DNA of 64,000 bases from Commensalibacter nepenthis (GCF_029953305.1 NZ_JASBAN010000001.1:893501-957500); one strand, 5' to 3'. Counted from the first letter of the stretch, positions 29,648-40,679 are shown. The notes: generated by a model from the letters alone, not told the origin. A program made the numbers and translations.

Positions 29648-31030
29648 ATGATTTTTTCACCAACATTATTTCAAAATCATCAATATGCAATCTTGGGTCT
29701 TGGGAAAAACGGAATTATTGCTGCCCAACGATTATTGGCGATGGGAGCAACGATCCAAATATGGGACGATCAAGAAAAAACAAGAAATGCAGTTCCATCG
29801 GAATTAAAAGCATTTGTTAAACCATTTGAAGATTTATATGGATTTAATGCGTTGGTGATGTCCCCAGGCATTCCTCATCATTTACCCAAACCTCATCCTA
29901 TTGCACAGCTTGCAATTGAACAAAATCTTCCTATTCTATCAGATGCAGAGCTTTTATATCGTGCGGTCAAAGAATCTGGATCCAAAGCACGTTTTGTTGC
30001 TATTACGGGGACAAACGGAAAATCTACGACAACGGTTTTGTTAACACATTTATTAAAAGAGGCTGGTATCCCATCAGTTGCAGGTGGGAATTTAGGACCT
30101 GCTGCATTGGCACTTCATTTACTGGGTGACCAAGGGGTGTATGTGTTAGAAATGTCCTCTTATATGTTGGAACGGTTTTCAGAATTTACAGCGGACATTG
30201 CTTGTTTATTGAATATTACCCCCGATCATTTAGAACGTCATGGCGATATACAAGGATATACCACTGCAAAACATCATATTTTTGATCGTCAGTCCTCTCA
30301 TCAACTAGCCGTCATTGGCATTGAAGATACTATTTGTGCCAATATTGCCAACAACCTTGTCCAACAACATAGAATGCAAGTAAAGACCATCGCTGGCACG
30401 AATATCAACGCTGATATTTGGGTGAAAGATCATCTAATACAAGACCAACAAGGTATCATTGCTGACTTAACAAAAGCCACTTTATTACCAGGCGATCATA
30501 ATGCGCAAAATGCGTCAGCAGCCACAGCAATGGCTTTACATTTAGGTCTTAATCAAGAACAGATACAATCTGGATTGAACTCTTATCAAGGGCTTGCCCA
30601 TCGTCAAAGACCCGTTGCAACTGTAAATAACGTCACTTTTGTCAATGACAGCAAAGCAACCAACGCAGATGCAGCATCAAAAGCATTAGTGTGTTATGAT
30701 AAATTAGTCTGGATTGCTGGTGGACTTGCTAAATCAAATGGAATTGACGAGTTGGCACCCTTTTTCCCTCATATAAAACTGGCTTTACTGATTGGTAAAG
30801 ATGCACCTATTTTGGAACAAACCTTAAAACAACATCAAGTGCCTTATCATATTGTTCAAACGCTTGAACGTGCAGTCCCAGAAGCGTATCAATATGCACA
30901 ACATCATCATATTCCAACTGTTTTATTATCGCCAGCCTGTGCTAGTTTTGATCAATTTAGCAGTTTTGAAGAACGTGGGGATCGTTTTGCTGAACTTGTA
31001 GTGCAGCTTTCATCTTCTCTTTCCGAATAA
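29648..31030 (+). CDS. murD: UDP-MurNAc-L-Ala:D-Glu ligase MurD
   Basis: A 460-residue Mur ligase that adds D-glutamate to UDP-MurNAc-L-alanine. N-terminal UDP-substrate domain (AILGLGKNG), ATP loop AITGTNGKSTTTVL, conserved LEMSSYMLERF and NITPDHLERHG, and the C-terminal LLSPACASFDQFSSFEERG signature of MurD. It begins one base after the mraY stop. Confidence 0.97.
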   Translation: MIFSPTLFQNHQYAILGLGKNGIIAAQRLLAMGATIQIWDDQEKTRNAVPSELKAFVKPFEDLYGFNALVMSPGIPHHLPKPHPIAQLAIEQNLPILSDAELLYRAVKESGSKARFVAITGTNGKSTTTVLLTHLLKEAGIPSVAGGNLGPAALALHLLGDQGVYVLEMSSYMLERFSEFTADIACLLNITPDHLERHGDIQGYTTAKHHIFDRQSSHQLAVIGIEDTICANIANNLVQQHRMQVKTIAGTNINADIWVKDHLIQDQQGIIADLTKATLLPGDHNAQNASAATAMALHLGLNQEQIQSGLNSYQGLAHRQRPVATVNNVTFVNDSKATNADAASKALVCYDKLVWIAGGLAKSNGIDELAPFFPHIKLALLIGKDAPILEQTLKQHQVPYHIVQTLERAVPEAYQYAQHHHIPTVLLSPACASFDQFSSFEERGDRFAELVVQLSSSLSE

Positions 31031-31055
31031 TCAAAGGATTAAGGATTCAAAATCG

Positions 31056-32222
31056 ATGTCAGGAATTTCTCGCTCTGATAATTCATTACTTGCACGTTGG
31101 TGGCGTAATATTGACCATTGGACGCTTGGTTCCATAGGATTACTCATTGGTTTTGGATATATCCTGATGATGGCGGCCAGCCCTGCTGTGGCGCAACGTA
31201 TTGGTGCATCAAGAGACGTGTTTATTTTTAAACAAGTCATGTTCCTTAGCATCGCGGCTCTAACCATTATTTTTATTTCTATGCTTTCACCCCAGACCAT
31301 AAAAAAATTAAGTATCATTGGCACTTTTATTGCTATTTTTGCGACTGCTTATACCTTAGTGCATGGAATGGATATCAAAGGGGCAAAACGTTGGATTGCA
31401 TTGCCGATTATGTCATTGCAACCTTCAGAGTTTTTGAAGCCTTGCTTTGCAATTTTTACAGCGTGGTTGTTAACAGAATGGAAAAGGCGATTTTATATCC
31501 CTGGAATTTTCGTTGCCCTAGGAGTTTATGGGATCATTCTATTCATTCTAAAATCTCAACCTGATATTGGAATGCTTGCCGTTATTACAGCTGTTTTATT
31601 AACACAATTATTCATTAATGGCTTAAACATGTTCTGGATTTTCTCTGGTTTAGGTGGAATGGTTGCCGCCTTTATCGGTGCTTATATTGCGCTCCCTCAC
31701 GTAAGATCACGTGTCGAGCGATTTATACATCCTGAAGTAGGCGATCATTATCAAATTGATACGGCTTTGCGTGCTTTTGGCAATGGTGGATTATGGGGCA
31801 GAGGTCCTGGTGAAGGGCGTGTCAAAGATTTATTACCTGATGCGCATGCAGACTTTGTTTTTGCTGTCGCTGGTGAAGAATATGGGATGATTATTTGTTG
31901 TATTATCATCTTTATTTTTTGCTTCATCGTTGTAAGAACCTTGCTTAAGCTCATTAAAGAAGATGACCCTTTTATTATTCTGGCGGCATCTGGATTAATT
32001 ACCGGCTTTGGGCTACAAGCCTTTATTAACATGGGATCAACGTTACATTTAATCCCAACAAAAGGAATGACCTTACCTTTTATTTCTTATGGTGGGTCAT
32101 CTGCTTTATCTATTGCGTTAACCATTGGAATGGTTCTGGCATTGACCCGCCGTCGCATTGAAGCACCTCAGTTTTTTAAGAATAATAATCAACCCTTTAG
32201 CAAAAGAAGCATATTACGATGA
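31056..32222 (+). CDS. ftsW: Septal peptidoglycan polymerase FtsW
   Basis: A 388-residue SEDS-family membrane protein that polymerises glycan strands from lipid II together with FtsI. About ten membrane helices are present. Conserved family motifs are KGAKRWI, LQPSEFLKP, QPDIGMLAV and LPFISYGGSSALS. AAGGATTAAGGA lies ahead of the ATG. Its end overlaps murG by four bases. Confidence 0.97.
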   Translation: MSGISRSDNSLLARWWRNIDHWTLGSIGLLIGFGYILMMAASPAVAQRIGASRDVFIFKQVMFLSIAALTIIFISMLSPQTIKKLSIIGTFIAIFATAYTLVHGMDIKGAKRWIALPIMSLQPSEFLKPCFAIFTAWLLTEWKRRFYIPGIFVALGVYGIILFILKSQPDIGMLAVITAVLLTQLFINGLNMFWIFSGLGGMVAAFIGAYIALPHVRSRVERFIHPEVGDHYQIDTALRAFGNGGLWGRGPGEGRVKDLLPDAHADFVFAVAGEEYGMIICCIIIFIFCFIVVRTLLKLIKEDDPFIILAASGLITGFGLQAFINMGSTLHLIPTKGMTLPFISYGGSSALSIALTIGMVLALTRRRIEAPQFFKNNNQPFSKRSILR

Positions 32223-33316
32223 ATAAACCAAAAATTGCTATTGTTGCCGGAGGAACCGGTGGGCATTTTTTCCCTGCAAAAGCATTGGCTATGCAATTAA
32301 AAGAGCGGAACTATCCCGTTGTGTTTATGACAGACAAACGCATCGAAGACCCACAATTAGCAGAATGGAACGATATTCAACAATTTGTTATTGACGGGGG
32401 TGGCATTGCCAAAAAATCAATCACGCAAAAGATTAGTAATGGTTTTGAATTGCTTAAAGGAGTTGCCCAATCTCGTAAAATTCTAAAGAATAATCCTGTT
32501 GCTGCTATTATCGGTTTTGGTGGGTATCCTTCTATTCCCCCTCTAGTTGCGGCTCGCTTATTCCCCAAAAAGAAACGTCCTCAAATTATTTTACATGAAG
32601 GCAACGCAATTATTGGAAAAGCCAATGCCATGTTGTCTCATTTTGCAACTATTATTGCGACTTCTTATCCAAAAGTCGCAGGAATTCCTAAACATATTCC
32701 CGTGAAAATCACGGGCTTGCCTGTTCGACCTGATATTACATCGCTATACCCTGCATCTTATCAAGCACCAACAGATACGATCTCTTTATTGATTTGGGGC
32801 GGATCTTTGGGGGCAAAAATATTTGGAGAAATTGTTCCTTATGCGTTGGCGAATTTACCCATAGAGATCAAACAAAAACTACGTATTACCCAACAAGTGC
32901 GCAAAGAAGACTTGTCCCATGTCACTCAAATCTATGAAAAAGCAAATATTCAAGCAACGCTTGCTCCCTTTTTAACCAATGTGTCTTCTGTTTTAAAGCA
33001 AGCCCATTTAGTCATCGGACGTGCTGGGGGATCTTCTGTTTCGGAACTTTCTTTATCTGGCAAACCTGCCATTTTAGTTCCTTATCCTTTTGCTGCCAAT
33101 CAAGAACAGCATTATAACGCCAAGGCACTTGAGCAAGAAGGCTCAGCATGGATCATTGACCAAAAGGACTTTTCTGTAACTGCACTGACTGCGCTATTAT
33201 CTGATTTATTAAACAATCCTGATAAATTAAGGCAGGCGGCACAATCGCACCACTTAGTCTATCCCAATGCTGCAAAAGAATTGGCAGATTTAATCGAATC
33301 CTATATCACCCTATAA
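32219..33316 (+). CDS. murG: Lipid II synthase MurG (GT28)
   Basis: A 365-residue peripheral membrane glycosyltransferase that adds GlcNAc to lipid I. The N-terminal glycine-rich AGGTGGHFFPAKAL, the IIGFGGYPSIPPL loop, LHEGNAIIGKAN, and the C-terminal domain with GGSLGAKIF, GRAGGSSVSELS and PYPFAANQEQHYNA are all typical. It sits between ftsW and murC as in most proteobacterial clusters. Confidence 0.97.
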   Translation: MNKPKIAIVAGGTGGHFFPAKALAMQLKERNYPVVFMTDKRIEDPQLAEWNDIQQFVIDGGGIAKKSITQKISNGFELLKGVAQSRKILKNNPVAAIIGFGGYPSIPPLVAARLFPKKKRPQIILHEGNAIIGKANAMLSHFATIIATSYPKVAGIPKHIPVKITGLPVRPDITSLYPASYQAPTDTISLLIWGGSLGAKIFGEIVPYALANLPIEIKQKLRITQQVRKEDLSHVTQIYEKANIQATLAPFLTNVSSVLKQAHLVIGRAGGSSVSELSLSGKPAILVPYPFAANQEQHYNAKALEQEGSAWIIDQKDFSVTALTALLSDLLNNPDKLRQAAQSHHLVYPNAAKELADLIESYITL

Positions 33317-33355
33317 TCATCCTAGCGATTTTTTGAGAAAGAAAGCACTGTAACT

Positions 33356-34774
33356 ATGAGATCTCTTCCCCTTTCGATTGGTACTATTCATTTTGTAGGT
33401 ATTGGCGGTATTGGCATGTCTGGCATCGCGGAAACTTTGCATTATCTGGGATATAAAATCCAAGGGTCAGATATGTCAGAAAATGCAAATGTTTTACGCT
33501 TACGCAAATTAGGCATTACCATTCATATAGGACACAGTGCGAATAATGTAGGGTTGGCACAAGTTGTGGTTGTCTCTTCTGCAATCAAAAAAGATAATCC
33601 TGAAGTGGTTGATGCGCGTTCTCGCTTTATTCCTGTAGTGCGTCGTGCTGAAATGTTGGCTGAGCTAATGCGGCTGCGTTGGTCGATTGCTGTTGGCGGA
33701 ACCCATGGAAAAACCACAACGACCAGCTTAATTGCAACTTTATTAGAACATGCCAAGCTAGACCCCACCGTCATTAATGGGGGTATTATCGAAGCCTATG
33801 GAACCAATACGCGGATGGGTTCTGGGGATTGGATGGTTGTCGAAGCCGATGAAAGCGATGGTTCTTTTTTACATTTACCTGTTGTCATAGCCATTGTTAC
33901 CAATATGGATCCTGAACATATGGACCACTGGGGAACCCCAGAAGCCATGGAAAAAGCCTATCATCAATTTGTTTCGAATATTCCCTTTTATGGGTTTGCC
34001 GTTTTATGTATTGACCATCCTGCTGTGCAAAAAATGCTGCCAAACCTATCTGATCGCCGTTTAATTACCTATGGCTTTTCTCCTCAAGCTGATGTTCGTG
34101 CAGACAAAATTATTGCTGATAAACTGGGAACAACTTTTGATGTGGTGGTCACCAACCGCCATAAACAAATTAATCGCCGTATTGGACCATTTCGTTTGCC
34201 AATGCTAGGGCAACATAATGTTCAAAATGCCTTGGCTGCAATTGCTGTTGCATTAGAAATGGATATTAGCGAAGACAATATTCGTTCTGCTTTTGCTGCA
34301 TTTAAAGGGGTGCAACGACGTTTTACACGTGTAGGTGAAGTTGGAAAAGTCAGTATTATTGATGATTATGGGCACCATCCCGTTGAAATCTCTGCTGTTT
34401 TAAAAGCAGCACGCCAAGCTACTTCAAATAATGTTATTGCAGTGGTGCAACCCCATCGTTATACTCGACTTCGTGATCTATTTACTGAATTTTGTTCCTG
34501 TATGAATGATGCCAGCACTGTTATTGTGGCAGATGTCTATGCAGCAGGTGAAGACCCCATCCCTGATTTCGATCGTGATGCGTTAATTGAGGGCTTGCGT
34601 GCGCATGGACATCAATCCGTTGTTGCATTACCGCATCCCGATCAACTGGCGGAAATGATTAATGCAATTGCTGAACCAGGAGATGTTGTTATTTGTCTAG
34701 GTGCAGGATCAATTACCCATTGGGCACATGCTTTGCCAGAGCAACTAAAAAAATTACAACAAGAAAACGCTTAA
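33356..34774 (+). CDS. murC: UDP-MurNAc:L-Ala ligase MurC
   Basis: A 472-residue Mur ligase that adds the first stem-peptide residue. [14 protein letters not shown] is the UDP-binding start, [14 protein letters not shown] the ATP loop, [11 protein letters not shown] and [13 protein letters not shown] the central motifs, and [10 protein letters not shown] plus [11 protein letters not shown] the C-terminal ones. It is followed after 11 bases by murB. Confidence 0.97.
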   Translation: MRSLPLSIGTIHFVGIGGIGMSGIAETLHYLGYKIQGSDMSENANVLRLRKLGITIHIGHSANNVGLAQVVVVSSAIKKDNPEVVDARSRFIPVVRRAEMLAELMRLRWSIAVGGTHGKTTTTSLIATLLEHAKLDPTVINGGIIEAYGTNTRMGSGDWMVVEADESDGSFLHLPVVIAIVTNMDPEHMDHWGTPEAMEKAYHQFVSNIPFYGFAVLCIDHPAVQKMLPNLSDRRLITYGFSPQADVRADKIIADKLGTTFDVVVTNRHKQINRRIGPFRLPMLGQHNVQNALAAIAVALEMDISEDNIRSAFAAFKGVQRRFTRVGEVGKVSIIDDYGHHPVEISAVLKAARQATSNNVIAVVQPHRYTRLRDLFTEFCSCMNDASTVIVADVYAAGEDPIPDFDRDALIEGLRAHGHQSVVALPHPDQLAEMINAIAEPGDVVICLGAGSITHWAHALPEQLKKLQQENA

Positions 34775-34785
34775 AAGGATAGAAT

Positions 34786-35727
34786 ATGCAACAACAAGGT
34801 CTTTTTACCAAAGAAGCATTTTCTGACTTGCTGCCCAAGTTACAAGGAAAAATCAATTTTGATGTTCCTTTGAGTGCGCGCAGTTGGTTCAGAGTTGGTG
34901 GAAATGCAGAAGTCTTAATAAACCCTGCAAATGATGAAGACCTTGCGTATATTTTAAACATGATCCCTTTGGAGTGGCCCATTTTTACCTTGGGGGCAAC
35001 GTCCAATCTTTTAATTCGTGATGGTGGCATTGCTGGGGTTAGTTTCCAGCTCCGCAAAGGATTTAATGAAATTACACCCGACCGTGATGGATTTATTGTC
35101 GGTGCAGCTTGTTTAGATACAACGGTGGCCGAATATGCGGCTGCTCATGGCATTTCAGGACTTGAATTCTTAATCGGTATTCCTGGCTCTATTGGTGGCG
35201 CTGTTAAAATGAATGCAGGAGCACATGGTTCAGAACTCTCGAATATTTTAGATTGGGTGGAAATCATCACCAGAGACGGTCAATTATTACGCTTATTCGT
35301 TGGCGAGCTGGGATTAAGTTATCGCCATTCTTCTTTACCTCAAGATGCGATTGTTACCAAAGCACGCTTACAGGGCATTGCTGGGGACAAAGAAAAAATC
35401 ACCCAGGCTATGAACGCGGTGAAAAAGCAACGTGAAGAGTCTCAACCCATTCGCTCACGCACTGGAGGATCAACTTTCCGCAATCCTGACTGTTCCGAAA
35501 CAGAGTATAAGGCCTGGCAATTAATTGATATGGTTGGTGGCAGAGGATTAATGATCGGTGGCGCTCAAGTCAGCGAAAAACATTGTAATTTCCTAATTAA
35601 TACTGGCACGGCGACTGCTGCTGATATTGAGAATTTAGGTGAAGAAGTTAAAAATCGCGTTATGAATCAGTTTAGTATTCAGCTTCACTGGGAAATTAAA
35701 CGTATTGGTCGTCCATTAGAACAATAG
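34786..35727 (+). CDS. murB: UDP-N-acetylenolpyruvoylglucosamine reductase MurB
   Basis: A 313-residue FAD-dependent enzyme that reduces enolpyruvyl-UDP-GlcNAc to UDP-MurNAc. It has SWFRVGGNAEVLINP, the FAD-binding TLGATSNLLIRDGG, GLEFLIGIPGSIGGAVKMNAGAHG, the catalytic serine region RSRTGGSTFRNP, and the C-terminal ISEKHCNF-like stretch (VSEKHCNFLINTG). AAAAGGATAG precedes the ATG. Confidence 0.97.
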   Translation: MQQQGLFTKEAFSDLLPKLQGKINFDVPLSARSWFRVGGNAEVLINPANDEDLAYILNMIPLEWPIFTLGATSNLLIRDGGIAGVSFQLRKGFNEITPDRDGFIVGAACLDTTVAEYAAAHGISGLEFLIGIPGSIGGAVKMNAGAHGSELSNILDWVEIITRDGQLLRLFVGELGLSYRHSSLPQDAIVTKARLQGIAGDKEKITQAMNAVKKQREESQPIRSRTGGSTFRNPDCSETEYKAWQLIDMVGGRGLMIGGAQVSEKHCNFLINTGTATAADIENLGEEVKNRVMNQFSIQLHWEIKRIGRPLEQ

Positions 35728-35738
35728 GAAAACAATAA

Positions 35739-36692
35739 ATGTCGAAAAAACATGTCACCGTCATGCGGGGTGGTATTTCCTCTGAACGTGAAGTAAGTCT
35801 TGCAAGTGGTAGTAATATTATCGAAGCCCTACAAGAAGCTGGATATCAAGTCAGCGATTTAATTGTGAATGATGATCTGGAATATGTCATTCAGTTCTTA
35901 AAAGAACAACGTCCAGACGTTGTCTTTAACGCATTACATGGACGTTTTGGTGAGGATGGCGCTATACAAGGCGTTCTGGAATGGATAAACATTCCTTATA
36001 CTCATGGTGGTATTTGTTCGTCTGCGATTGCGATGAATAAGCAAATGACTCGCATTTTGCTAGCTGATGCAGGATTACCCGTTGCGACAGGCAAAGTTAT
36101 CCCCATCCAAGATCTTATAATACAAGACCCTCTTCCTGTTCCTTATGTTGTTAAGCCTATTGAGGAAGGTTCCTCTGTTGGGGTGTATATTATCACAGAA
36201 ACTGATGAGCAATTACGCCAGCAACAACGAGAAAAGATCGTTAAAGAATGGCATTTTGGCGATAACGTTCTAATTGAGCAATTCATTCCTGGAAAAGAGC
36301 TAACTGTCTGTGTCATGCAAGATAACGCATTAACCATCACAGATATTTCCTCTGGCACGCATCATTTCTATGATTATGTTTCCAAATATACAGCAGGCGA
36401 ATCAAAGCATGTTTTACCTGCACAAATACATCCCCAAGCTTTTCAAGATGCAATGAATTATGCACAACAAGCCCATAAAATTCTGGGATGTTACCCCGTT
36501 TCAAGAACAGATTTTCGATATGATACTACCAATGAAACACCTGACAATCCCGGAAAACTTTATATTCTTGAAATCAATACCCAACCAGGCATGACTAAAA
36601 CTTCTTTACTGCCTGAACAGGCAGCCTATTGCAATATATCTTATCCAGAGCTTTGCTCTTGGCTGGTGGAACATGCAAGATGTCGTATTTAA
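35739..36692 (+). CDS. ddl: D-alanine--D-alanine ligase
   Basis: A 317-residue ATP-grasp enzyme that makes the D-Ala-D-Ala dipeptide used by MurF. It has GGISSEREVSLASG at the N-terminus, ALHGRFGEDGAIQG, YTHGGICSSAIAMNK, the ATP-grasp loop KPIEEGSSVGV and the C-terminal metal site LEINTQPGMTKTSL. AGGAAAAC lies before the ATG. The ftsQ start lies inside its last 13 bases. Confidence 0.97.
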   Translation: MSKKHVTVMRGGISSEREVSLASGSNIIEALQEAGYQVSDLIVNDDLEYVIQFLKEQRPDVVFNALHGRFGEDGAIQGVLEWINIPYTHGGICSSAIAMNKQMTRILLADAGLPVATGKVIPIQDLIIQDPLPVPYVVKPIEEGSSVGVYIITETDEQLRQQQREKIVKEWHFGDNVLIEQFIPGKELTVCVMQDNALTITDISSGTHHFYDYVSKYTAGESKHVLPAQIHPQAFQDAMNYAQQAHKILGCYPVSRTDFRYDTTNETPDNPGKLYILEINTQPGMTKTSLLPEQAAYCNISYPELCSWLVEHARCRI

Positions 36693-37591
36693 AAAAACGC
36701 CCCGAGTATCAAAACGACCGCCCATCTAAGAGCAAGATCGCCATTCTTCGTTCTAAACGATTATTACGTCCTTTTATTCTATTGCTCCTCATTATCGGTT
36801 TTTTTATAGGTGGGGGATGGCTGGTCTTTAAAATGGCTGGAGATGAGCACTTTTCCGTTATTGAGGAAAAAATTGGCAATATTCTACCAATGAAAATTAC
36901 CAAAATTCTTATTACTGGATGCAACCTTACGTCAGAACAAGATGTTAAAGACGCTTTAGGCATTCAAATTGGGGATTCAATTTTTAATTTTTCCGTCCAA
37001 GATGCTCAAAAACGTTTAAATGATCTTCCTTTTGCAGATCATGTTTTACTAAAACGCCAATTACCCAATACTATTATTATCCATATTACTGAACGAACCC
37101 CTTTTGCTGTATGGCAATTCAACCATCAATTTAAACTGATTGATCGCAAAGGCGAAATTGTTAACGACCACGGGATGAGCGGGAAAGATGGCAAAGCCTT
37201 TTTGCAATTACCGTTAGTTGTCGGATATGGTGCGAATACAAGCGCTTCTGAATTAGTAGATATTTTATCCTCTCAACCTGAAATCAAGAAACATGTGGTC
37301 GCTGCAGTGCGTGTTGGAAATAGACGATGGAATTTGGATTTAAAAAATCACGCGGTCGTTTTACTGCCAGAAAACCAAGAGCTACCAGCAATTCAACGGT
37401 TAAATCGACTGCAAAAAGAGATGCAGATTTTAGATCGCCCCATAAAAACTATTGATTTACGTTTAGCGGATCGACTAATTATTCAAGAAGATAAAAGTTT
37501 TCTAAATAAGCCCAAAGACACGGATAATCCAGATAATCCAGATAACGCCGATCATTCTGACAACGCATCCACACCATCAAGTGAACATTAA
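36680..37591 (+). CDS. ftsQ: Cell division protein FtsQ
   Basis: A 303-residue divisome protein. A basic cytoplasmic N-terminus (MSYLKKRPEYQ) and one membrane helix (about residues 31-55) precede the POTRA domain (MKITKILITGCNLTSEQDV, and FADHVLLKRQLPNTIII). The following FtsQ domain starts with ERTPFAVWQ. The C-terminus has an Asp/Asn-rich tail with short repeats of DNP. I choose the ATG at 36680, 13 bases before the ddl stop; an open frame from 36629 would overlap ddl by 64 bases and is less likely. Confidence 0.93.
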   Translation: MSYLKKRPEYQNDRPSKSKIAILRSKRLLRPFILLLLIIGFFIGGGWLVFKMAGDEHFSVIEEKIGNILPMKITKILITGCNLTSEQDVKDALGIQIGDSIFNFSVQDAQKRLNDLPFADHVLLKRQLPNTIIIHITERTPFAVWQFNHQFKLIDRKGEIVNDHGMSGKDGKAFLQLPLVVGYGANTSASELVDILSSQPEIKKHVVAAVRVGNRRWNLDLKNHAVVLLPENQELPAIQRLNRLQKEMQILDRPIKTIDLRLADRLIIQEDKSFLNKPKDTDNPDNPDNADHSDNASTPSSEH

Positions 37592-37630
37592 ATTTTTTAA
37601 GCATTTTGCTTTATAAATAGGGTAAAGGTC

Positions 37631-39013
37631 ATGAGCAAGCTAACTTCTTCCAAGAAAAAAGCTCAAAAAAACAATTATAACGACAATCATGACAAAAATG
37701 CTTTGACTTTGGCACAGTCAAGACAGCTGGTGAAAAGCCGTGTGTTCCCCCCAGATGACCTTCCTTATAAAAAAGATTGGTTGCCTGGTATTTTTGGTGT
37801 TCTCGATATTGGCAGCAACAAGATCACCTGCCTGATCGGACAAGGAAAACCAAACGGACAATTACAAGTTTTGGGGTATGGTTGGCGTCGATCTCATGGT
37901 GTAAAACAAGGTGGCATTGTGAACCTACAAGCTGCAGAGCGTGCCATTCGATCCGCTGTCGGTCAAGCAGAAGAAGCAGCGGAGCGTCGTTTAAGTAAAA
38001 TCTATGTTAATTTGTCAGGTGGAAAACCTCAAAGTCAACTATTTAATGTTGACTGGCCTATTGGTGGCAAAGAAATCAATAATCACGATATATATCGACT
38101 CGTTAATGAAGGGGTGTTAAGAGCACAAATTGATGGTAGAGAAATTATCCACGCTTTGCCCCTTGCCTTTAATGTCGATGAAACTTCTGGTGTTGAAGAC
38201 CCTCGCGGTCATCAATGTGAATTATTAAGCACACGTTTACACATCATTGATACCTCGGCAACTGCGCTGCGTAATCTTGCGACGGTATTAATGCGTGCAG
38301 AACTCGAGATTGAAGCCATTATTTCCACCCCTCTCGCTGCTGGGCTAGCTGTGATGGCACCTGATGAGAGAGAATTAGGAGCAACAATCGTAGATATGGG
38401 CGGGGGCACCACATCTATTGGTGTTTTTGGTGAAGGTCAACTGCTTTACACTTCTCAAATCCCTATTGGCGGATCGCATATCACCAGAGATATTGCAGGT
38501 ATTTTATCGACCTCTATTGATACTGCTGAATGGTTAAAAACAATGTGGGGCAGTGCAGAATACTCTTATGATGATGAATATCAACAACTTCCCATCCAAA
38601 TGATTGGTGATGATGACTATGAAGTAGTTACAAAAATACCACTATCACGAGTTATTTCTATTATTCGCCCTCGAATTGAAGAAACATTAGAACTGATCCG
38701 TGATCGCCTAGATAACGCAAATGTCGGTAATGCTACCAATGGTAGAGTTATCTTAACAGGCGGTGGTTCTTTGCTAGATGGACTTGGACCTCTGGCTGCA
38801 CGGATTTTAAATCGTCAAATTCGCCTTGGAAAACCAAATAATATCATAGGCTTACCAGATGATACCGCCAACTCCGCGGCATTTTCAACCGCTGCTGGAT
38901 TATTGGCATGGGCAGCAGGGGATGGTCGAACATTAGCAGATTTGGATTTTGCAGAAAAAAAATCTGAGGGATTTTTAAAAAAGCTTATTGAGTTTATCCG
39001 AATACATATATAA
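37631..39013 (+). CDS. ftsA: Cell division protein FtsA
   Basis: A 460-residue actin-like protein that tethers FtsZ to the membrane. A charged N-terminal extension of about 50 residues precedes the actin-like start VLDIGSNKITCLIG. The 1C domain, IVDMGGGTTSIGVF (phosphate 2) and LTGGGSLLDGL follow. The C-terminal end (LKKLIEFIRIHI) is the amphipathic membrane-targeting helix. It lies 79 bases upstream of ftsZ. Confidence 0.96.
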   Translation: MSKLTSSKKKAQKNNYNDNHDKNALTLAQSRQLVKSRVFPPDDLPYKKDWLPGIFGVLDIGSNKITCLIGQGKPNGQLQVLGYGWRRSHGVKQGGIVNLQAAERAIRSAVGQAEEAAERRLSKIYVNLSGGKPQSQLFNVDWPIGGKEINNHDIYRLVNEGVLRAQIDGREIIHALPLAFNVDETSGVEDPRGHQCELLSTRLHIIDTSATALRNLATVLMRAELEIEAIISTPLAAGLAVMAPDERELGATIVDMGGGTTSIGVFGEGQLLYTSQIPIGGSHITRDIAGILSTSIDTAEWLKTMWGSAEYSYDDEYQQLPIQMIGDDDYEVVTKIPLSRVISIIRPRIEETLELIRDRLDNANVGNATNGRVILTGGGSLLDGLGPLAARILNRQIRLGKPNNIIGLPDDTANSAAFSTAAGLLAWAAGDGRTLADLDFAEKKSEGFLKKLIEFIRIHI

Positions 39014-39092
39014 ATATTTCTTTGGATTCTAACGCTTTTCTAATGTATCCTACTTTACAAAATATAAAGCTATACTTGGTTCGAGGATATCC

Positions 39093-40628
39093 ATGACACT
39101 CAATTTGACAATTCCACAACCTGCCTATGCTGATTTTACACCTCGTATCACGGTTTTTGGTGTTGGTGGTGGCGGTACTAACGCTGTTGATAATATGATT
39201 TTGTTGCAACTCAAAGGCGTTGAATTTGTTGTTGCGAACACTGATGCGCAACAATTAATGAAAAGCTGCTCTGATAATCGTATTCAACTTGGTCCACACT
39301 TAACCCAAGGGCTAGGTGCCGGAGCAAAGCCTGATATTGGTCGTGCAGCAGCCGAAGAAGCCGCAGAAGAAATTGCGCGTCATATGGAAAATGTTCACAT
39401 GGTATTCATTACTGCGGGTATGGGTGGTGGAACCGGCACTGGTGCTGCACCTGTTATTGCACGCATGGCACGTGAACGTGGGATTTTGACCGTTGGTGTC
39501 GTAACCAAACCCTTTACTTTCGAAGGCGCGAGAAGAGCACGTTTGGCAGAAACGGGTATAGCTGAACTTCAGCAATTTGTTGATACATTAATTGTCATTC
39601 CGAATCAAAACCTATTCCGCACAGCAACTGAAAACACCACATGGCAAGATGCCTTTAAGATGGCTGACGAAGTCTTATATATGGGTGTCAAGGGCGTTAC
39701 CGACTTAATGATGTCCCCTGGTCTTGTTAATCTTGACTTTGCTGACATTCGTACTGTCATGGCTGAAATGGGCAAAGCGATGATGGGTACAGGCGAAATA
39801 GAGGGTGAAAACAGAGCGATTCGTGCTGCTGAATCTGCAATTTCTAATCCATTGCTAGAAGATACTTCTATGGCTGGGGCTCGTGGGTTGTTGATTAATA
39901 TTACAGGTGGTTCTGACCTTACTCTGTTTGAAGTAGACCAAGCTGCAAATCGTATCCGTGAAGAAGTTGCTGAAGATGCCAATATTATTTTTGGTTCTGC
40001 AATTGATGAAAGCCTGACAGGTAAAATCAGAGTTTCTGTTGTTGCAACAGGTATCGAAAGCCCTGTGCAATACGAAAAACAATCTCCTGTTGCGCCACCA
40101 ATTGAACCTGAAAAAAAGGTTGTTGTTCCGGAAGCAGCATCTTTGAACATCAATAAAGCACCCAACCCTAATGTAGGTCAAGTTGCAGAAACAGTTGAGA
40201 CGCAAAAGGTTCCTGAACCCATAAAATACCAAGAGCCGCCTGCCATGACGAAACCGATAGCCCCACAAAAAATAGAAACGTCTATCGAAACCAGCAGTGC
40301 AGTGCAGAACAGTGACGAACCTCGTGCGCCTTCTCCGGACGCTATTCCAGAGCGTGCAGCAAAAACATCACCTCGTTCAGGTTTGTTCTCTGATTCTCAT
40401 CATCGCCAAGATGACACCCCCCCTCCACCCTCAAGAAGCTTGTTTGGTATTGTAACTGGGGCACTACGCGGAAATAAAACATATCCTAATACATCTAATG
40501 AACCAGGAAAAAGCGAACCATCTATTGCCAGCAATCCAGAAGATCAAAGCAAGTCAAACAGTGCTACACAAGCCAAAATAGACGAAGAAGGTCTTGATAT
40601 TCCAGCATTTTTAAGGCGCAAATCTTAA
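39093..40628 (+). CDS. ftsZ: Cell division protein FtsZ
   Basis: A 511-residue tubulin-like GTPase that forms the Z-ring. The GTPase core (residues about 12-325) has [13 protein letters not shown], the tubulin signature [13 protein letters not shown] and [12 protein letters not shown] disordered linker of about 160 residues rich in Pro, Glu and Lys follows. The C-terminus [10 protein letters not shown] is the conserved peptide that binds FtsA and other partners. Alphaproteobacterial FtsZ usually carries such a long linker. The gene ends the murein part of the cluster and is followed by a strong terminator. Confidence 0.98.
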   Translation: MTLNLTIPQPAYADFTPRITVFGVGGGGTNAVDNMILLQLKGVEFVVANTDAQQLMKSCSDNRIQLGPHLTQGLGAGAKPDIGRAAAEEAAEEIARHMENVHMVFITAGMGGGTGTGAAPVIARMARERGILTVGVVTKPFTFEGARRARLAETGIAELQQFVDTLIVIPNQNLFRTATENTTWQDAFKMADEVLYMGVKGVTDLMMSPGLVNLDFADIRTVMAEMGKAMMGTGEIEGENRAIRAAESAISNPLLEDTSMAGARGLLINITGGSDLTLFEVDQAANRIREEVAEDANIIFGSAIDESLTGKIRVSVVATGIESPVQYEKQSPVAPPIEPEKKVVVPEAASLNINKAPNPNVGQVAETVETQKVPEPIKYQEPPAMTKPIAPQKIETSIETSSAVQNSDEPRAPSPDAIPERAAKTSPRSGLFSDSHHRQDDTPPPPSRSLFGIVTGALRGNKTYPNTSNEPGKSEPSIASNPEDQSKSNSATQAKIDEEGLDIPAFLRRKS

Positions 40629-40642
40629 TTGCTACTTTGCCA

Positions 40643-40679
40643 AAAAGGACCCCTAAATTATGTTTAGGGGTCTTTTTTT
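40643..40679 (+). terminator. Rho-independent terminator after ftsZ
   Basis: GACCCCTAAA (40648-40657) pairs with TTTAGGGGTC (40663-40672) over a 5-base loop and is followed by a run of seven T. It is the classic intrinsic terminator and suggests that lpxC has its own promoter. Confidence 0.92.

Noticed and set aside
36629..36679. Longer FtsQ start at 36629
   Set aside because: It would overlap ddl by 64 bases and lacks a ribosome site; the ATG at 36680 gives the expected basic tail before the membrane helix.
37520..37588. Short DNP/DNA codon repeats at the ftsQ end as a mobile or regulatory repeat
   Set aside because: They are a few diverged three-residue units in a disordered tail; no spacing or symmetry suggests a site.
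39605..40165. 186-codon minus-strand open frame inside ftsZ
   Set aside because: It is the shadow of a strongly coding frame on the other strand, with a Ser/Ile/Pro-rich composition and no family resemblance.
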